The notes under the pieces were generated by a model, which was not told where the DNA came from, did not search any database, and saw only the letters and a program-made list of their open reading frames with translations. Made by a program: the position numbers and the translations under genes. From a bacterium (GTDB taxonomy: Bacteria > Myxococcota_A > UBA9160 > SZUA-336), in contig JAAELY010000277.1 in the NCBI GenBank assembly GCA_024226335.1, forward strand, positions 1 through 36,767: 36,767 nt of DNA, written 5' to 3'. Shown piece by piece: positions 24,162 through 32,341 of this stretch. Within the stretch, counting starts at the first letter, position 1, and every line of letters starts with the position of its first letter.

Positions 24162-27100
24162 GGGAACACTGGAATCGAAGGCGGGATATCGGTTTCGTCG
24201 TCGTCTACAAGATTGGAACAACCAGCGTCCTGCGCGTAGTCGATCAGCAGATCGGCATCGTTGTCGCTGCCATCGTCGCAAGCGGGTCCGTTGGGGTCGA
24301 ATTCGCTCAGATCGGTCGGCCCGCTGCAGCCCGGATCATTCGGGTAGTCGGAAGAGAAGTCGCTGTCGTTATCCACCGCATCGTCACAGGCCGGCCCGCC
24401 CAGTTCGCGTTCGCTGGTATCGGAGGGCCCGGTACACCCGAGATCGCCCGGGAAATCCGGCGTACCGTCGAGGTCGTTGTCCAGCGCATCGTCGCAGGGC
24501 AGACCAGGCCCGCGTTCATCGCCATCACTCGCGCTGGAGCAACCGGGATCCGCCGGGAAATCGGCGATCAGGTCCAGGTCGTTGTCCAATCCGTCATCGC
24601 ACGCAATACCACCCAGTTCCCGTTCATCGGTGTCCGTCGGCCCGGTACAGCCGGTGTCATCCGGATAGTCGAAAAGACCGTCGCCGTCATTGTCGCTGCC
24701 GTCATCGCATGCGGCACCGAGCGGATCGCGCTCGTCGGGGTCATTTGGATCGCTGCAACCCGGATCATTCGCATCGACCAGCACATCAAAGTCGTTGTCG
24801 AAACCGTCGCTACACGCAGGGCCTGGAACGTTGCAAGTGCAATCGGGCAGGCACAGGCCTGGACAGGCCGAATCATTGCTGCCGTCGCAGTGTTCGGGCG
24901 CATCGATGATCAGGTCGCCACACACGGCCGGACACAGACAGTCTCCGGGCAAGATGCACTTGTTCAGAGTTACCGTGTCTAGAACGGTGCCGTTCTTGTT
25001 GACCATAGTGGCCGTCAACTGATTTCCATTCACGTCGAACACACCGATACCGATTTCCGAGACGTAGAACTCGACGGGAGGGGGAAACGGTGAAGGCACG
25101 TTCGGGTCCGGAGCTCGGGTCCAGGCACCCGTTCCTGGATGGATCACCGTCGTCCCGGCCCCGTCTTCACAAGAGGCATACGCGATGTTCGGGTCACCGG
25201 GAACCACGTCCGTAATCGGGCGGTAGCGCTGATAGGAATGAACGGCGCCACCGAGGAACAGATCAGCCCCCTCGTCGACGGCGACTTTCAGGATGTTGTC
25301 CCGCAACTGGTCGTGTTCTTCGCGTTCGCCGGACCAGGTGACCTTCATGACGGCCGGCTCATGCGACACGACCACCTTCCACGTCTTCGACGAAGCCTGC
25401 AGGTCTGCTGTGAGCCACGGCGCGACATCGGTCGGGAGCGTCCCGAAATCGCGGGCAGAGTTGATGACGGCGAAGTGCACGCTGCCGTAATCGAAGGAAT
25501 AGTTGTACTCGTCGGTCAGGGTCGCCGGACCATTCAACGGCGAGAAAGCGTGATCCAGAGTGCTCTGGCCTTCGTCGATTCCAACCCCGTGATTGCCGAT
25601 CACGAATGCGAACGGTCGATCGACGATCGTATCCTCGTAGACATCGAAGACTCGGGACTGGAAGTGTTCGTACTCTCCCAGATAATAGACGTAGTCACCG
25701 AGCAGGAAGTGCAGGTCGGGATCCTGAACTGCAAGCTGGGCGGCTATCTTCTTGGCTCCCTGCGTACCCTGGCCGCTATTACCGAAGGCCGTAAAACGAA
25801 ACGCGCCCGTCTTCTGGGTTCCGACCGTATTCTGCCAGGTCTGGATCGGTACCTCGTTGCGCAGATGCCTCAGTCGGTACTCGTACTCCGAGTCGAAATT
25901 CAAGCCGCTGATCGTTGCGTTCTGGTTCAATCGAGAAACCGAGTTGACGGAAACTGGAGTTCCGGTCGAGACGGCAATCCAGTTGGGATCCCCGAGTTCC
26001 CGATACTCGATTTCGAAGCGGTCCGCGTTCGGGCCGCCTTCGCGGGTCGTGACTGTCTGCCAGGCCACCAGGAACTGATCCGTTAGCGGATTCAGAGGTG
26101 CATCCCCGAGCTGGAGGTAAGGTGGACCGTTGACGTGGTACTCGACGGGCGCTTCGACCGAGACGACCACGGGCGCGACGCCGCTGGTCAGAACCACCGC
26201 GTCATCGCTAGCAGTAAAACTGGCACTGCCGGGGGTCGCGCCGAAGATCACGCTCGCTGATTGCAGATTCGACCCACCTGCGGCAAACGTGAGAGCGAGC
26301 GAACCCGCCGTCGATCCGACGAAGTCCGCAACCGCAGGGTCCGAGGTCGTGAGGGTCACATTGACCGGGCCGAGAGCATTGCTTCCAAGTGGAATCTGCA
26401 CTTCGATCGACGAATTCGGCGCGCCCGCCGCATCGTAGACCGCTGCGGGATCGAGTTCGATCGGAGTACTCGCAACGTTTACGGGCAGCGCAGCGTCGCC
26501 GACCGCCGCATCGTTTGTCGTGGTGAGAAGAGCCGTACCGGCGGAACCGATGGTCAGCGCGACGGGCATGCTCGTCGCGCCTGCTTGCGCGAACACGATC
26601 GGTCCCGGGCCGGCCGTTACACCGGGTGCATCACTGGCGATGGTCACCGTCACGGCCTGTGCCGAATTCGATCCATCGGGAATCCGCAATACGACATTCT
26701 GCGAACCGGCACCGGGATAGGCATCGAGTTCGATCGGCGCAAAGACGATAGTTGGGGCGAAATCAACCTCGAGACGCGGGCGCGCAAAGCTATTCGAGTC
26801 TTCGCTACTGCGAATCGTGGTCGCGTCCAGACCGTGGTGATCCTTCGGAATCGGGACACCCGGCGACGAGAGATAGGTCTCATCGGGATTCACACCATCG
26901 CTCAGCGTGATCGACCACGAGTTGAGCACGGACTCACTATTGAAAGAACTCCACTCATCGGTCACGGTCAAGATCCAGTCGCCGTCCGCGAGCTGACCGC
27001 ACAAACCTGCCGTTCCTCCGCCCGTACACAGAGGCAGCGAAAGGCAGGAGCCATCGGGTCGATAGGTACCCAGCAAGGGGGAGCTATTTCCCGAGTCGTG

Positions 27101-28042
27101 CACGTCGGTGGCCGCGTCATCGTCGAGCGTAATCACCAGGTCATCGGCCCCGTTGATGTTGGCGAAAAAACACCCCGAGCGGCCGAGTTGATCGAGCAGC
27201 AGGGCAGTGTAATTGCCATGTCGCAGTGTCACGATCAGTTCGCCGCGCTGGGGCGTCGTGATGTCGAGGTCGACGGTCACCTTCGTCAGGGACCCCAGCG
27301 ATGAGCTCGCGACCGGGATCGTTTCCTGAAGTCCAACCGGCATGAACAACCAGCCCAGGTTCGCATCAGGATCAGCCGACCAGGCCGAAAGCGAGTCTGC
27401 TACATCGATTGCAAGCACCTGCCCATCGACCACTTCGCCGGTATGGGCCTCGATCGCGCTGGAGAAATCCGACCCGAAATCCGGACCGGGCGACGCGCCC
27501 AGTGAATCCCAACGCAGCGATTCGTCCCAGTCGACCAGCATCCGGTGCAGATTCGCTGCATCCCCGTTGCTCGGATAGCCGTTGTCGACCTCGATGTAGA
27601 GCGTCGCGGAGTTGATCTGCGCTCCCGGAGGAATCTGATCCGCGTCGGATCCGAACAGATCCCGAAAACGCAAGAGTCCGATGTTGTCGCCCCAGCTCTT
27701 TTTGTTGGCCCCGGAACTCAGCAAGACAGAAGCGGCTCCCCAGGTGTCCTCGAGATCCCACTCCCAGCGCTCGTTCTGGGGGTCGGTCGGAAACTCGCTC
27801 TCATCGTGACCCGACCCGGTGAAATCCGGCGGGATCGAGATGTGCAGGTCCTCGGTACCCGCGTACCCGTTCTGACCTTCCTGAAAGGAGCGGACCTCCT
27901 GGCCATACGCGGGCGATCGGAGCCCCAGAGCCGCGAAGGCAACCATCAGGACGAGGCACAACCGCAGCGCGCGCGAATGGTGCGCGAGCTTTCGCCTTTC
28001 GCCTGGAATGGCGCTCCTCTTCCCTAGACGCGACATGACCAT
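24158..28042 (-). CDS. Giant secreted metallophosphatase-like protein with nested P domain and Cys/Asp repeats
   Basis: 1294 aa from an ATG at 28042 (another at 28036); a frame extending to 28243 adds non-signal residues. A signal peptide ends near residue 47 (SPAYG). Next, a DNRLRE-like beta domain (nt about 27730-27320 and again 26890-26750) is interrupted by a proprotein-convertase P-like domain (27300-26905, VTVDLDITTPQRGELIVTL ... NSWSITLSD). Two beta-sandwich modules and a fibronectin/purple-acid-phosphatase N-terminal module follow, then a calcineurin-like phosphoesterase domain (about 25800-25150). Its motifs read FGNSG, LLGDYVYY, GNHG, VVSHEP and GGAVHSYQR: motif I Asp is Asn and motif V first His is Ala. 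The C-terminus has a CxxxC-rich CGDLIIDAPEHCDG segment and six Cys/Asp repeats. The stop TAG lies in a mobile-element end. It is probably a surface or extracellular protein; catalytic activity is doubtful. Confidence 0.82.
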   Translation of the reverse strand: MVMSRLGKRSAIPGERRKLAHHSRALRLCLVLMVAFAALGLRSPAYGQEVRSFQEGQNGYAGTEDLHISIPPDFTGSGHDESEFPTDPQNERWEWDLEDTWGAASVLLSSGANKKSWGDNIGLLRFRDLFGSDADQIPPGAQINSATLYIEVDNGYPSNGDAANLHRMLVDWDESLRWDSLGASPGPDFGSDFSSAIEAHTGEVVDGQVLAIDVADSLSAWSADPDANLGWLFMPVGLQETIPVASSSLGSLTKVTVDLDITTPQRGELIVTLRHGNYTALLLDQLGRSGCFFANINGADDLVITLDDDAATDVHDSGNSSPLLGTYRPDGSCLSLPLCTGGGTAGLCGQLADGDWILTVTDEWSSFNSESVLNSWSITLSDGVNPDETYLSSPGVPIPKDHHGLDATTIRSSEDSNSFARPRLEVDFAPTIVFAPIELDAYPGAGSQNVVLRIPDGSNSAQAVTVTIASDAPGVTAGPGPIVFAQAGATSMPVALTIGSAGTALLTTTNDAAVGDAALPVNVASTPIELDPAAVYDAAGAPNSSIEVQIPLGSNALGPVNVTLTTSDPAVADFVGSTAGSLALTFAAGGSNLQSASVIFGATPGSASFTASDDAVVLTSGVAPVVVSVEAPVEYHVNGPPYLQLGDAPLNPLTDQFLVAWQTVTTREGGPNADRFEIEYRELGDPNWIAVSTGTPVSVNSVSRLNQNATISGLNFDSEYEYRLRHLRNEVPIQTWQNTVGTQKTGAFRFTAFGNSGQGTQGAKKIAAQLAVQDPDLHFLLGDYVYYLGEYEHFQSRVFDVYEDTIVDRPFAFVIGNHGVGIDEGQSTLDHAFSPLNGPATLTDEYNYSFDYGSVHFAVINSARDFGTLPTDVAPWLTADLQASSKTWKVVVSHEPAVMKVTWSGEREEHDQLRDNILKVAVDEGADLFLGGAVHSYQRYRPITDVVPGDPNIAYASCEDGAGTTVIHPGTGAWTRAPDPNVPSPFPPPVEFYVSEIGIGVFDVNGNQLTATMVNKNGTVLDTVTLNKCILPGDCLCPAVCGDLIIDAPEHCDGSNDSACPGLCLPDCTCNVPGPACSDGFDNDFDVLVDANDPGCSDPNDPDERDPLGAACDDGSDNDGDGLFDYPDDTGCTGPTDTDERELGGIACDDGLDNDLDLIADFPADPGCSSASDGDERGPGLPCDDALDNDLDGTPDFPGDLGCTGPSDTSERELGGPACDDAVDNDSDFSSDYPNDPGCSGPTDLSEFDPNGPACDDGSDNDADLLIDYAQDAGCSNLVDDDETDIPPSIPVFP
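24188..24815 (-). repeat. Six tandem 34-36 residue Cys/Asp repeats
   Basis: Within the C-terminus of the secreted metallophosphatase-like protein, a unit of the form C-D-D-G-x-D-N-D-x-D-x5-D-(Y/F)-P-x-D-x-G-C-(S/T)-x4-D-x2-E recurs six times (about 105 bp each). Each unit has two Cys, likely disulphide-bonded, and dense Asp/Asn with the spacing of calcium-binding loops. Related repeats are common in secreted delta-proteobacterial proteins. Confidence 0.85.
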
Positions 28043-28442
28043 CCCCAATTGTAACCGGCGAGATCCGCTCTGAGTGAGTTTTTGCGACCCCAATTCGCCA
28101 CCGGTCGTCCGGGTGCGATCACACCGTACGGAGGAAAACCGCAGCGAACCGGGCGAACTGGTGTGGGCCTGATCGGCCCAGAAAGCGTTGGCTATGGAAA
28201 CTCGGAGCGATTCGGAATTCCCCAACAATGCGGCAATACACATATATAACGGAATTTGCCTGTGCCGGTTGACTTGAGAGAAGCACTGAATCGGCAGACG
28301 AACTCAATCGGGCTCCTTCCGGACACGGAAATTTCGCGAAAACCCGTGGTGTAGGGCTGGCAACCCGGCTCTACACCCCCCATCATTGGCCCACCGACAA
28401 GATTCCTAACGATCCGTCTCACCTTCCCGGAGGCCTGGTCGC
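28043..28442. promoter_or_regulatory. Divergent promoter region of the two giant secreted-protein genes
   Basis: 400 bp with no gene. It separates the divergent starts at 28042 (minus) and 28443 (plus). It is notably AT-richer around 28230-28260 (ATATATAACGG) than its surroundings, a plausible place for a minus-strand -10 region, though no matching -35 was found. A 10-bp stem-loop (28348-28357 with 28368-28377, one G-U pair) lies about 65 bp before the plus-strand start and may form in its leader. Confidence 0.4.
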
Positions 28443-31400
28443 TTGAAACAACACGAACCGGTCGCCATTCCGCGTGGCGTCCTGTTCGGCAATGCTGCGC
28501 TGAAGACTTCAGCAGCATTCGCCATCCAACTCTGCCTTTGTGTCTGTCTCGCCGTTGCGCTGCTACCCGGCAAGCTGCAGGCGGACTCCTACGCGTCGCA
28601 ACGTCTGGTTGGCGGTGACGCTCACCAACACGCGAGTTCGGCGAGCAATTTGTCCTCCTGGCTCAACGAGGCTTGCGCGCCGCATCAGTTCGGCAGACCG
28701 ACATCGGTCTACGACGCCATGCGCGCCGGTGGCTACGACTGGGGGAACCTGTCGCATCACTCTCACATGATTTCCCGTTTGCCACAGGAACAGGCGTACA
28801 AGCTCTGGATCGACCCGAACACGATTCCGATCCCCGATACGAAATTTGGCGGCTTTTTCGATCTGGACCCGGGCGGCTTCCCCGATTTTTCCACCGGTCT
28901 TCCGCTGGCTGCGCCGTTCGACCCCTGGAACGAAGCCCAGTCGTTCTCGACCGCGGCCAGCACGCGAAATCAGCCGGGTGCATTCATCGCGTTCAGCGGG
29001 CGCGAGTACACGACAAGACACGACAACAGCGGACTGGCGAATACCGGCGGCCACAAGATCCTGATTCTTCCCGTAGACACTGACGTGACTTGCGGCGAAG
29101 GCGTCGTGAAGGACGGATTGTGTACGAGTGAGTGGGAGATGTATCTGTGGGTCGCGCAACTCGGCGGTGCGGTCATCCAGGCTCATCCCGCCGAACTGGC
29201 CGATCCGCACCTGGATCCCGCCACAAACCCCGGCGGCTTCAGCGATGCACTAATCTTCGGGATGGAACTCGGCACCACGCGCGTGCGCTGGGAAGGCAGT
29301 TACCAGCAAGCGCTTTCTCGCGGTTTCCGGACCTTTCCCGCGATGGGCAGCGATAACCACAACCGGCCCGAAGGTTGCTTGCCCACAGCGTTTCCCAGCA
29401 CGTCGCGCGGCACCACGCTGTGTTGGGCGGATGCCCTTACGCGCACTAGCGTAATCGATGCCATGCGCGATCGGCGCTGCTACTACGGACGCGCCCGCAA
29501 ACCCGAACTCCGGGTGGAAGCCTGTGCCCAATGGGATATCCCGAGTGCATCCTGCGCCGTCGCCGTCACCCAGATGGGCGACCTGCTCTCCGCTCCGGGC
29601 GGAGCCTTCCATCTGAGCGTCGAGGTCGTGAACGATCCCGACAATGCAGACCTCGGCGACCCGAATGCTGGAATGCGCTTCGACACCCTCGAAGTGGTCG
29701 ACCAGACAGGAACCGTCCTGCGTTCCTGCCCGATCGGTGGTTCGACCAGCTGTAACTGCACACGCGATGATGCGGGCGGATTGGACCGATGCACCTTCGA
29801 TGGCCTGATCGCAGTGGCGTCGGGTGCGATCTATCCGCGCGTCAGCTGCTCGGGAAAGAACTGCCAACAGACTTGCGAGGACGGACTCCCAGGGGATTGC
29901 CGCTGGCTGGTCACGGGCGCCCCGATCTATGTGAACTGGAACACGTACAAGACGCGGATCGGCTTCACCGGCGCGGACGATTGCGACTTCGATGCCGACG
30001 GAATCGCCTGCTACGAGGACAACTGTCCTACGGACTACAACCCGGACCAGGCAGACCCCGACGGCGATGACGTGCCCAGCGCCTGCCTCGACAACTGCCC
30101 ATACCTGGCCAACGCAGACCAGAGCGACGTCAACGGCGACGGCGAAGGCGACGCGTGTGATCCAGAAGCGGATGATGATGGCCAGCCCAACGCCGCGGAC
30201 AACTGCCCGATCTTTCCGAATCCCGATCAGAACGACGGCGACAGCGACGGCGTGGGCGATCTCTGCGACAACTGCCCGGGAATTCCCAACGCAGACCAGG
30301 CCGATGACGACAGCGACGGTGTGGGCCAGATCTGCGACAACTGCACGACGATCGCCAATTCTCTGTTCGACCCGAACACCAGTGGCTACCTCGCATACGA
30401 CTTCGAGGGGGAGCCGTTCCGCACCACGACGGGCGGCCAACTCGACGACGACGCGGATGGCTACGGCAACGCCTGCGACGGAAAGTTCACGGCCGGTGAT
30501 GGCAACGTCGACGCTTCGGACCAGGCGGAGTTCGCCGCATCCCTTTTCGGTCTCGTCATGCAACGAACCTGCGGAACGAGTGGCGGAGAGCCCTGCGACA
30601 AGTTCGACATGGAAGAAGCCAGTGCCCTCGGCCTGGCTGTCGACACCTCGGACGAGGCGGCTTTCCAGGCGCGGAACGGGCTGCCGCCGGGACCGCGCTG
30701 CGCGCTGTGCCCGCTGGAATGCGCGGGCGATGCCTGCGACGACGATGGCGACGGATTGAGCGACACCTATGAGACGAGCATCGGAACCGACCCGGGATCC
30801 GAGGACAGCGATGGCGACGGTGATCTGGACCTCACGGAACTGATCGCGGGAAGCAATCCACTCGATGCCGACAGCGACCTTTCGCCCGCACTCCGCGAAC
30901 TGGCCGGGGGACGGGTAGAACTGAGCTGGTCGTCCTCACCAGGAATCAGCTACGAGGTGCTTTTCGGCGCTGGCATCGCACAGGCAGATAGCAACGGATC
31001 GGGTGCCTCGTTGCCCAGCCTCGAGAGCTTCGCAACGATGGTGGGAACTGGAGCCTCGCTGCAGCAGATTGACGACGGCAGCACCACGAGCGGATCGCCC
31101 AGCGATGTCGATACCCGGATCTACGCGCTGCAGATCACCGGCTCCCATCCGGAAACCGGCAGCCAGATGACCGTGACCGGCAACCCGGTCGGTTTCGTGC
31201 GAATCAAACTTCCGGCCGGCGGCTTCGAGATCATCGGCATGCCGTTTTTTGCCGACGATGATTCGATCCACGTCATCCTGGGACAGCAACTCGACGGCGC
31301 CTCGCAAGAAGCCGAAGCCGATCGCGTACTCGCGTTCGACGCACTTTCACAGGTGTACACCAGCGCGTTCGTATTCGATTCAGGCGGGACCGCTCCCGGA

Positions 31401-31874
31401 TTTGATCATCGACTCTTCGAAATCGGCGGCGAATCGACGCTGCGCCTGGGCTGTGGTGACGCGGTCTTTGTTCACAACCGCGGGCCGGCCCAGAACCTTT
31501 TTCTCGCTGGACGTCTGGCCCGCGAGCCGCATTCGCACAATCTCCTGGCAGGCATGAATCTGTTCGCGCCCTGCCATGCCGTCTCTGGGCGCCCGCTCGA
31601 CGCGACTTCACTGGCATTGGCCGGCGCCACTGGCGGCACCGATCCCATCGCGTCCGATCGCGTGTTGCGCTTCGTTCCCGAGACCCAAGCCTTCGCGGGC
31701 CAGTACTTCTTCGATTCGGGCAGCGACCCGAGCTTCGATCGACGCTGGTTCCCCGAGACCGGGGGGAGCGATGAGAGTTTCGATCTGGAGGCGGGTCAGG
31801 GCTACGTGTACATGAACCGGGGCGGCCCCCCCGATCTCGTCTGGCTGGAGAACGTGCCCTACACGCTGCCCTGA
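28443..31874 (+). CDS. Giant secreted PHP-like metallohydrolase with thrombospondin type-3 repeats
   Basis: 1143 aa from a TTG at 28443 with GGAGG nine bases upstream. A hydrophobic signal segment (about 24-48) precedes a PHP/DUF3604-like metal-hydrolase domain (about 50-340): GDAHQH (58-63), NLSHHSHM, SGREYT, GGHKILILP, VIQAHPAE and AMGSDNHNRP supply His/Asp clusters placed as in PHP-fold enzymes. A beta domain with several Cys pairs follows, then calcium-binding-type thrombospondin type-3 repeats (about 511-640), a dockerin-like AGDGNVDASDQAEF segment (about 684), a second Asp-rich stretch (about 763-812), and a C-terminal beta-rich half with paired 'DRVLxF...YxxxFxFDSG' modules. It probably acts outside the cell on phosphoesters or similar, with calcium stabilising the stalk. 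It is divergent from the metallophosphatase-like giant. Its last 16 bp overlap the small gene on the other strand. Confidence 0.82.
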   Translation: MKQHEPVAIPRGVLFGNAALKTSAAFAIQLCLCVCLAVALLPGKLQADSYASQRLVGGDAHQHASSASNLSSWLNEACAPHQFGRPTSVYDAMRAGGYDWGNLSHHSHMISRLPQEQAYKLWIDPNTIPIPDTKFGGFFDLDPGGFPDFSTGLPLAAPFDPWNEAQSFSTAASTRNQPGAFIAFSGREYTTRHDNSGLANTGGHKILILPVDTDVTCGEGVVKDGLCTSEWEMYLWVAQLGGAVIQAHPAELADPHLDPATNPGGFSDALIFGMELGTTRVRWEGSYQQALSRGFRTFPAMGSDNHNRPEGCLPTAFPSTSRGTTLCWADALTRTSVIDAMRDRRCYYGRARKPELRVEACAQWDIPSASCAVAVTQMGDLLSAPGGAFHLSVEVVNDPDNADLGDPNAGMRFDTLEVVDQTGTVLRSCPIGGSTSCNCTRDDAGGLDRCTFDGLIAVASGAIYPRVSCSGKNCQQTCEDGLPGDCRWLVTGAPIYVNWNTYKTRIGFTGADDCDFDADGIACYEDNCPTDYNPDQADPDGDDVPSACLDNCPYLANADQSDVNGDGEGDACDPEADDDGQPNAADNCPIFPNPDQNDGDSDGVGDLCDNCPGIPNADQADDDSDGVGQICDNCTTIANSLFDPNTSGYLAYDFEGEPFRTTTGGQLDDDADGYGNACDGKFTAGDGNVDASDQAEFAASLFGLVMQRTCGTSGGEPCDKFDMEEASALGLAVDTSDEAAFQARNGLPPGPRCALCPLECAGDACDDDGDGLSDTYETSIGTDPGSEDSDGDGDLDLTELIAGSNPLDADSDLSPALRELAGGRVELSWSSSPGISYEVLFGAGIAQADSNGSGASLPSLESFATMVGTGASLQQIDDGSTTSGSPSDVDTRIYALQITGSHPETGSQMTVTGNPVGFVRIKLPAGGFEIIGMPFFADDDSIHVILGQQLDGASQEAEADRVLAFDALSQVYTSAFVFDSGGTAPGFDHRLFEIGGESTLRLGCGDAVFVHNRGPAQNLFLAGRLAREPHSHNLLAGMNLFAPCHAVSGRPLDATSLALAGATGGTDPIASDRVLRFVPETQAFAGQYFFDSGSDPSFDRRWFPETGGSDESFDLEAGQGYVYMNRGGPPDLVWLENVPYTLP
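29975..30370 (+). repeat. Thrombospondin type-3-like calcium-binding repeats
   Basis: Repeated units of the form D-N-C-P-x4-N-x-D-Q-x-D-x-D-x-D-x-x-G-D-x-C-D recur about four to five times inside the PHP-like giant protein (for example DNCPYLANADQ, DNCPIFPNPDQ and DNCPGIPNADQ). By family knowledge these bind calcium and form a stiff extracellular stalk. Confidence 0.88.
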
Positions 31875-32164
31875 TCGCTCTGACGGAACTCACCGGCGGC
31901 GTCGATCACCTCGCGCAACGCGGGAGCGATGAAGTGAGCCTCCATCCACTCTGCTGCGTGTTCCCGGAGGGCGAGGGCCAGGACTTCGGTTCGGCGGTCG
32001 AGCGGGTCGGCCCTCGCGAGTAGCACCCAGACCGCACCCTGAACCCGGCACACTCCGCTGGAAGGAGGCAACTCTCCGGCAGAGGTGTCGTCAACGCTGC
32101 GCACCTCGATACCGGCACACCCCGCCAGGTCACTCAAGCTCGAAAGAAGCTCCGCCTCGTCCAT
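31859..32164 (-). CDS. Small hypothetical protein
   Basis: 101 aa, not recognised. The ATG at 32164 has GAGGA about 6 bases upstream, and the composition fits coding sequence. It is acidic, Ala/Leu/Glu-rich and probably mostly helical at both ends, with a central beta segment (CRVQGAVWVLLARADPLDRR). A pair of cysteines (C16 and C39) is the only feature of note. It has no signal peptide or membrane segment. Its last 16 bp overlap antisense the end of the PHP-like giant gene, with no room for a terminator between the two. Confidence 0.6.
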   Translation of the reverse strand: MDEAELLSSLSDLAGCAGIEVRSVDDTSAGELPPSSGVCRVQGAVWVLLARADPLDRRTEVLALALREHAAEWMEAHFIAPALREVIDAAGEFRQSDQGSV

Positions 32165-32283
32165 CGCCGTCCTCTAGCCTGTGACCCGCCCGGGCGATCA
32201 GGCCCCGTATCGCTCTGCTCGAGAAGATCGCGCACTGCGAAAGGAATCTCGACGCCAGCCCAAAAACCCACCGGGATCAGATT

Positions 32284-32329
32284 AAAATGAAAGGCCCCGA
32301 TCCCTTGCGGGACCGGGGCCTTTCATTTT
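32284..32329. terminator. Strong bidirectional terminator
   Basis: A 21-bp stem (32284-32304 with 32309-32329, one mismatched pair) with a 4-nt loop has A-rich and T-rich outer ends on both strands (AAAATGAAAGG / CCTTTCATTTT). It ends 12 bp before the stop of the minus-strand PEP-CTERM gene and is its natural terminator. Confidence 0.92.
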
Positions 32330-32341
32330 GCTTCGGACCGA

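Noticed and set aside
24188-24815. CRISPR-like direct repeats
   Set aside because: The period of about 105 bp is in frame with protein repeats and spacers are not unique inserts; it is coding repetition.
23975-24982. 335-aa plus-strand frame with Ile/Val/Arg repeats
   Set aside because: The periodicity is the reverse complement of the six Cys/Asp repeats, and its start lies in the miniature element.
26261-27304. 347-aa open frame on the plus strand
   Set aside because: It is antisense to the secreted metallophosphatase-like gene, rich in Arg and Gly, with no recognisable domain.
29250-30563. 437-aa open frame on the minus strand
   Set aside because: It lies antisense to the repeat-rich PHP-like protein; the repetitive Val/Ala/Arg composition mirrors the Asp/Asn-rich repeats of the true gene, and it has no ribosome site or domain.
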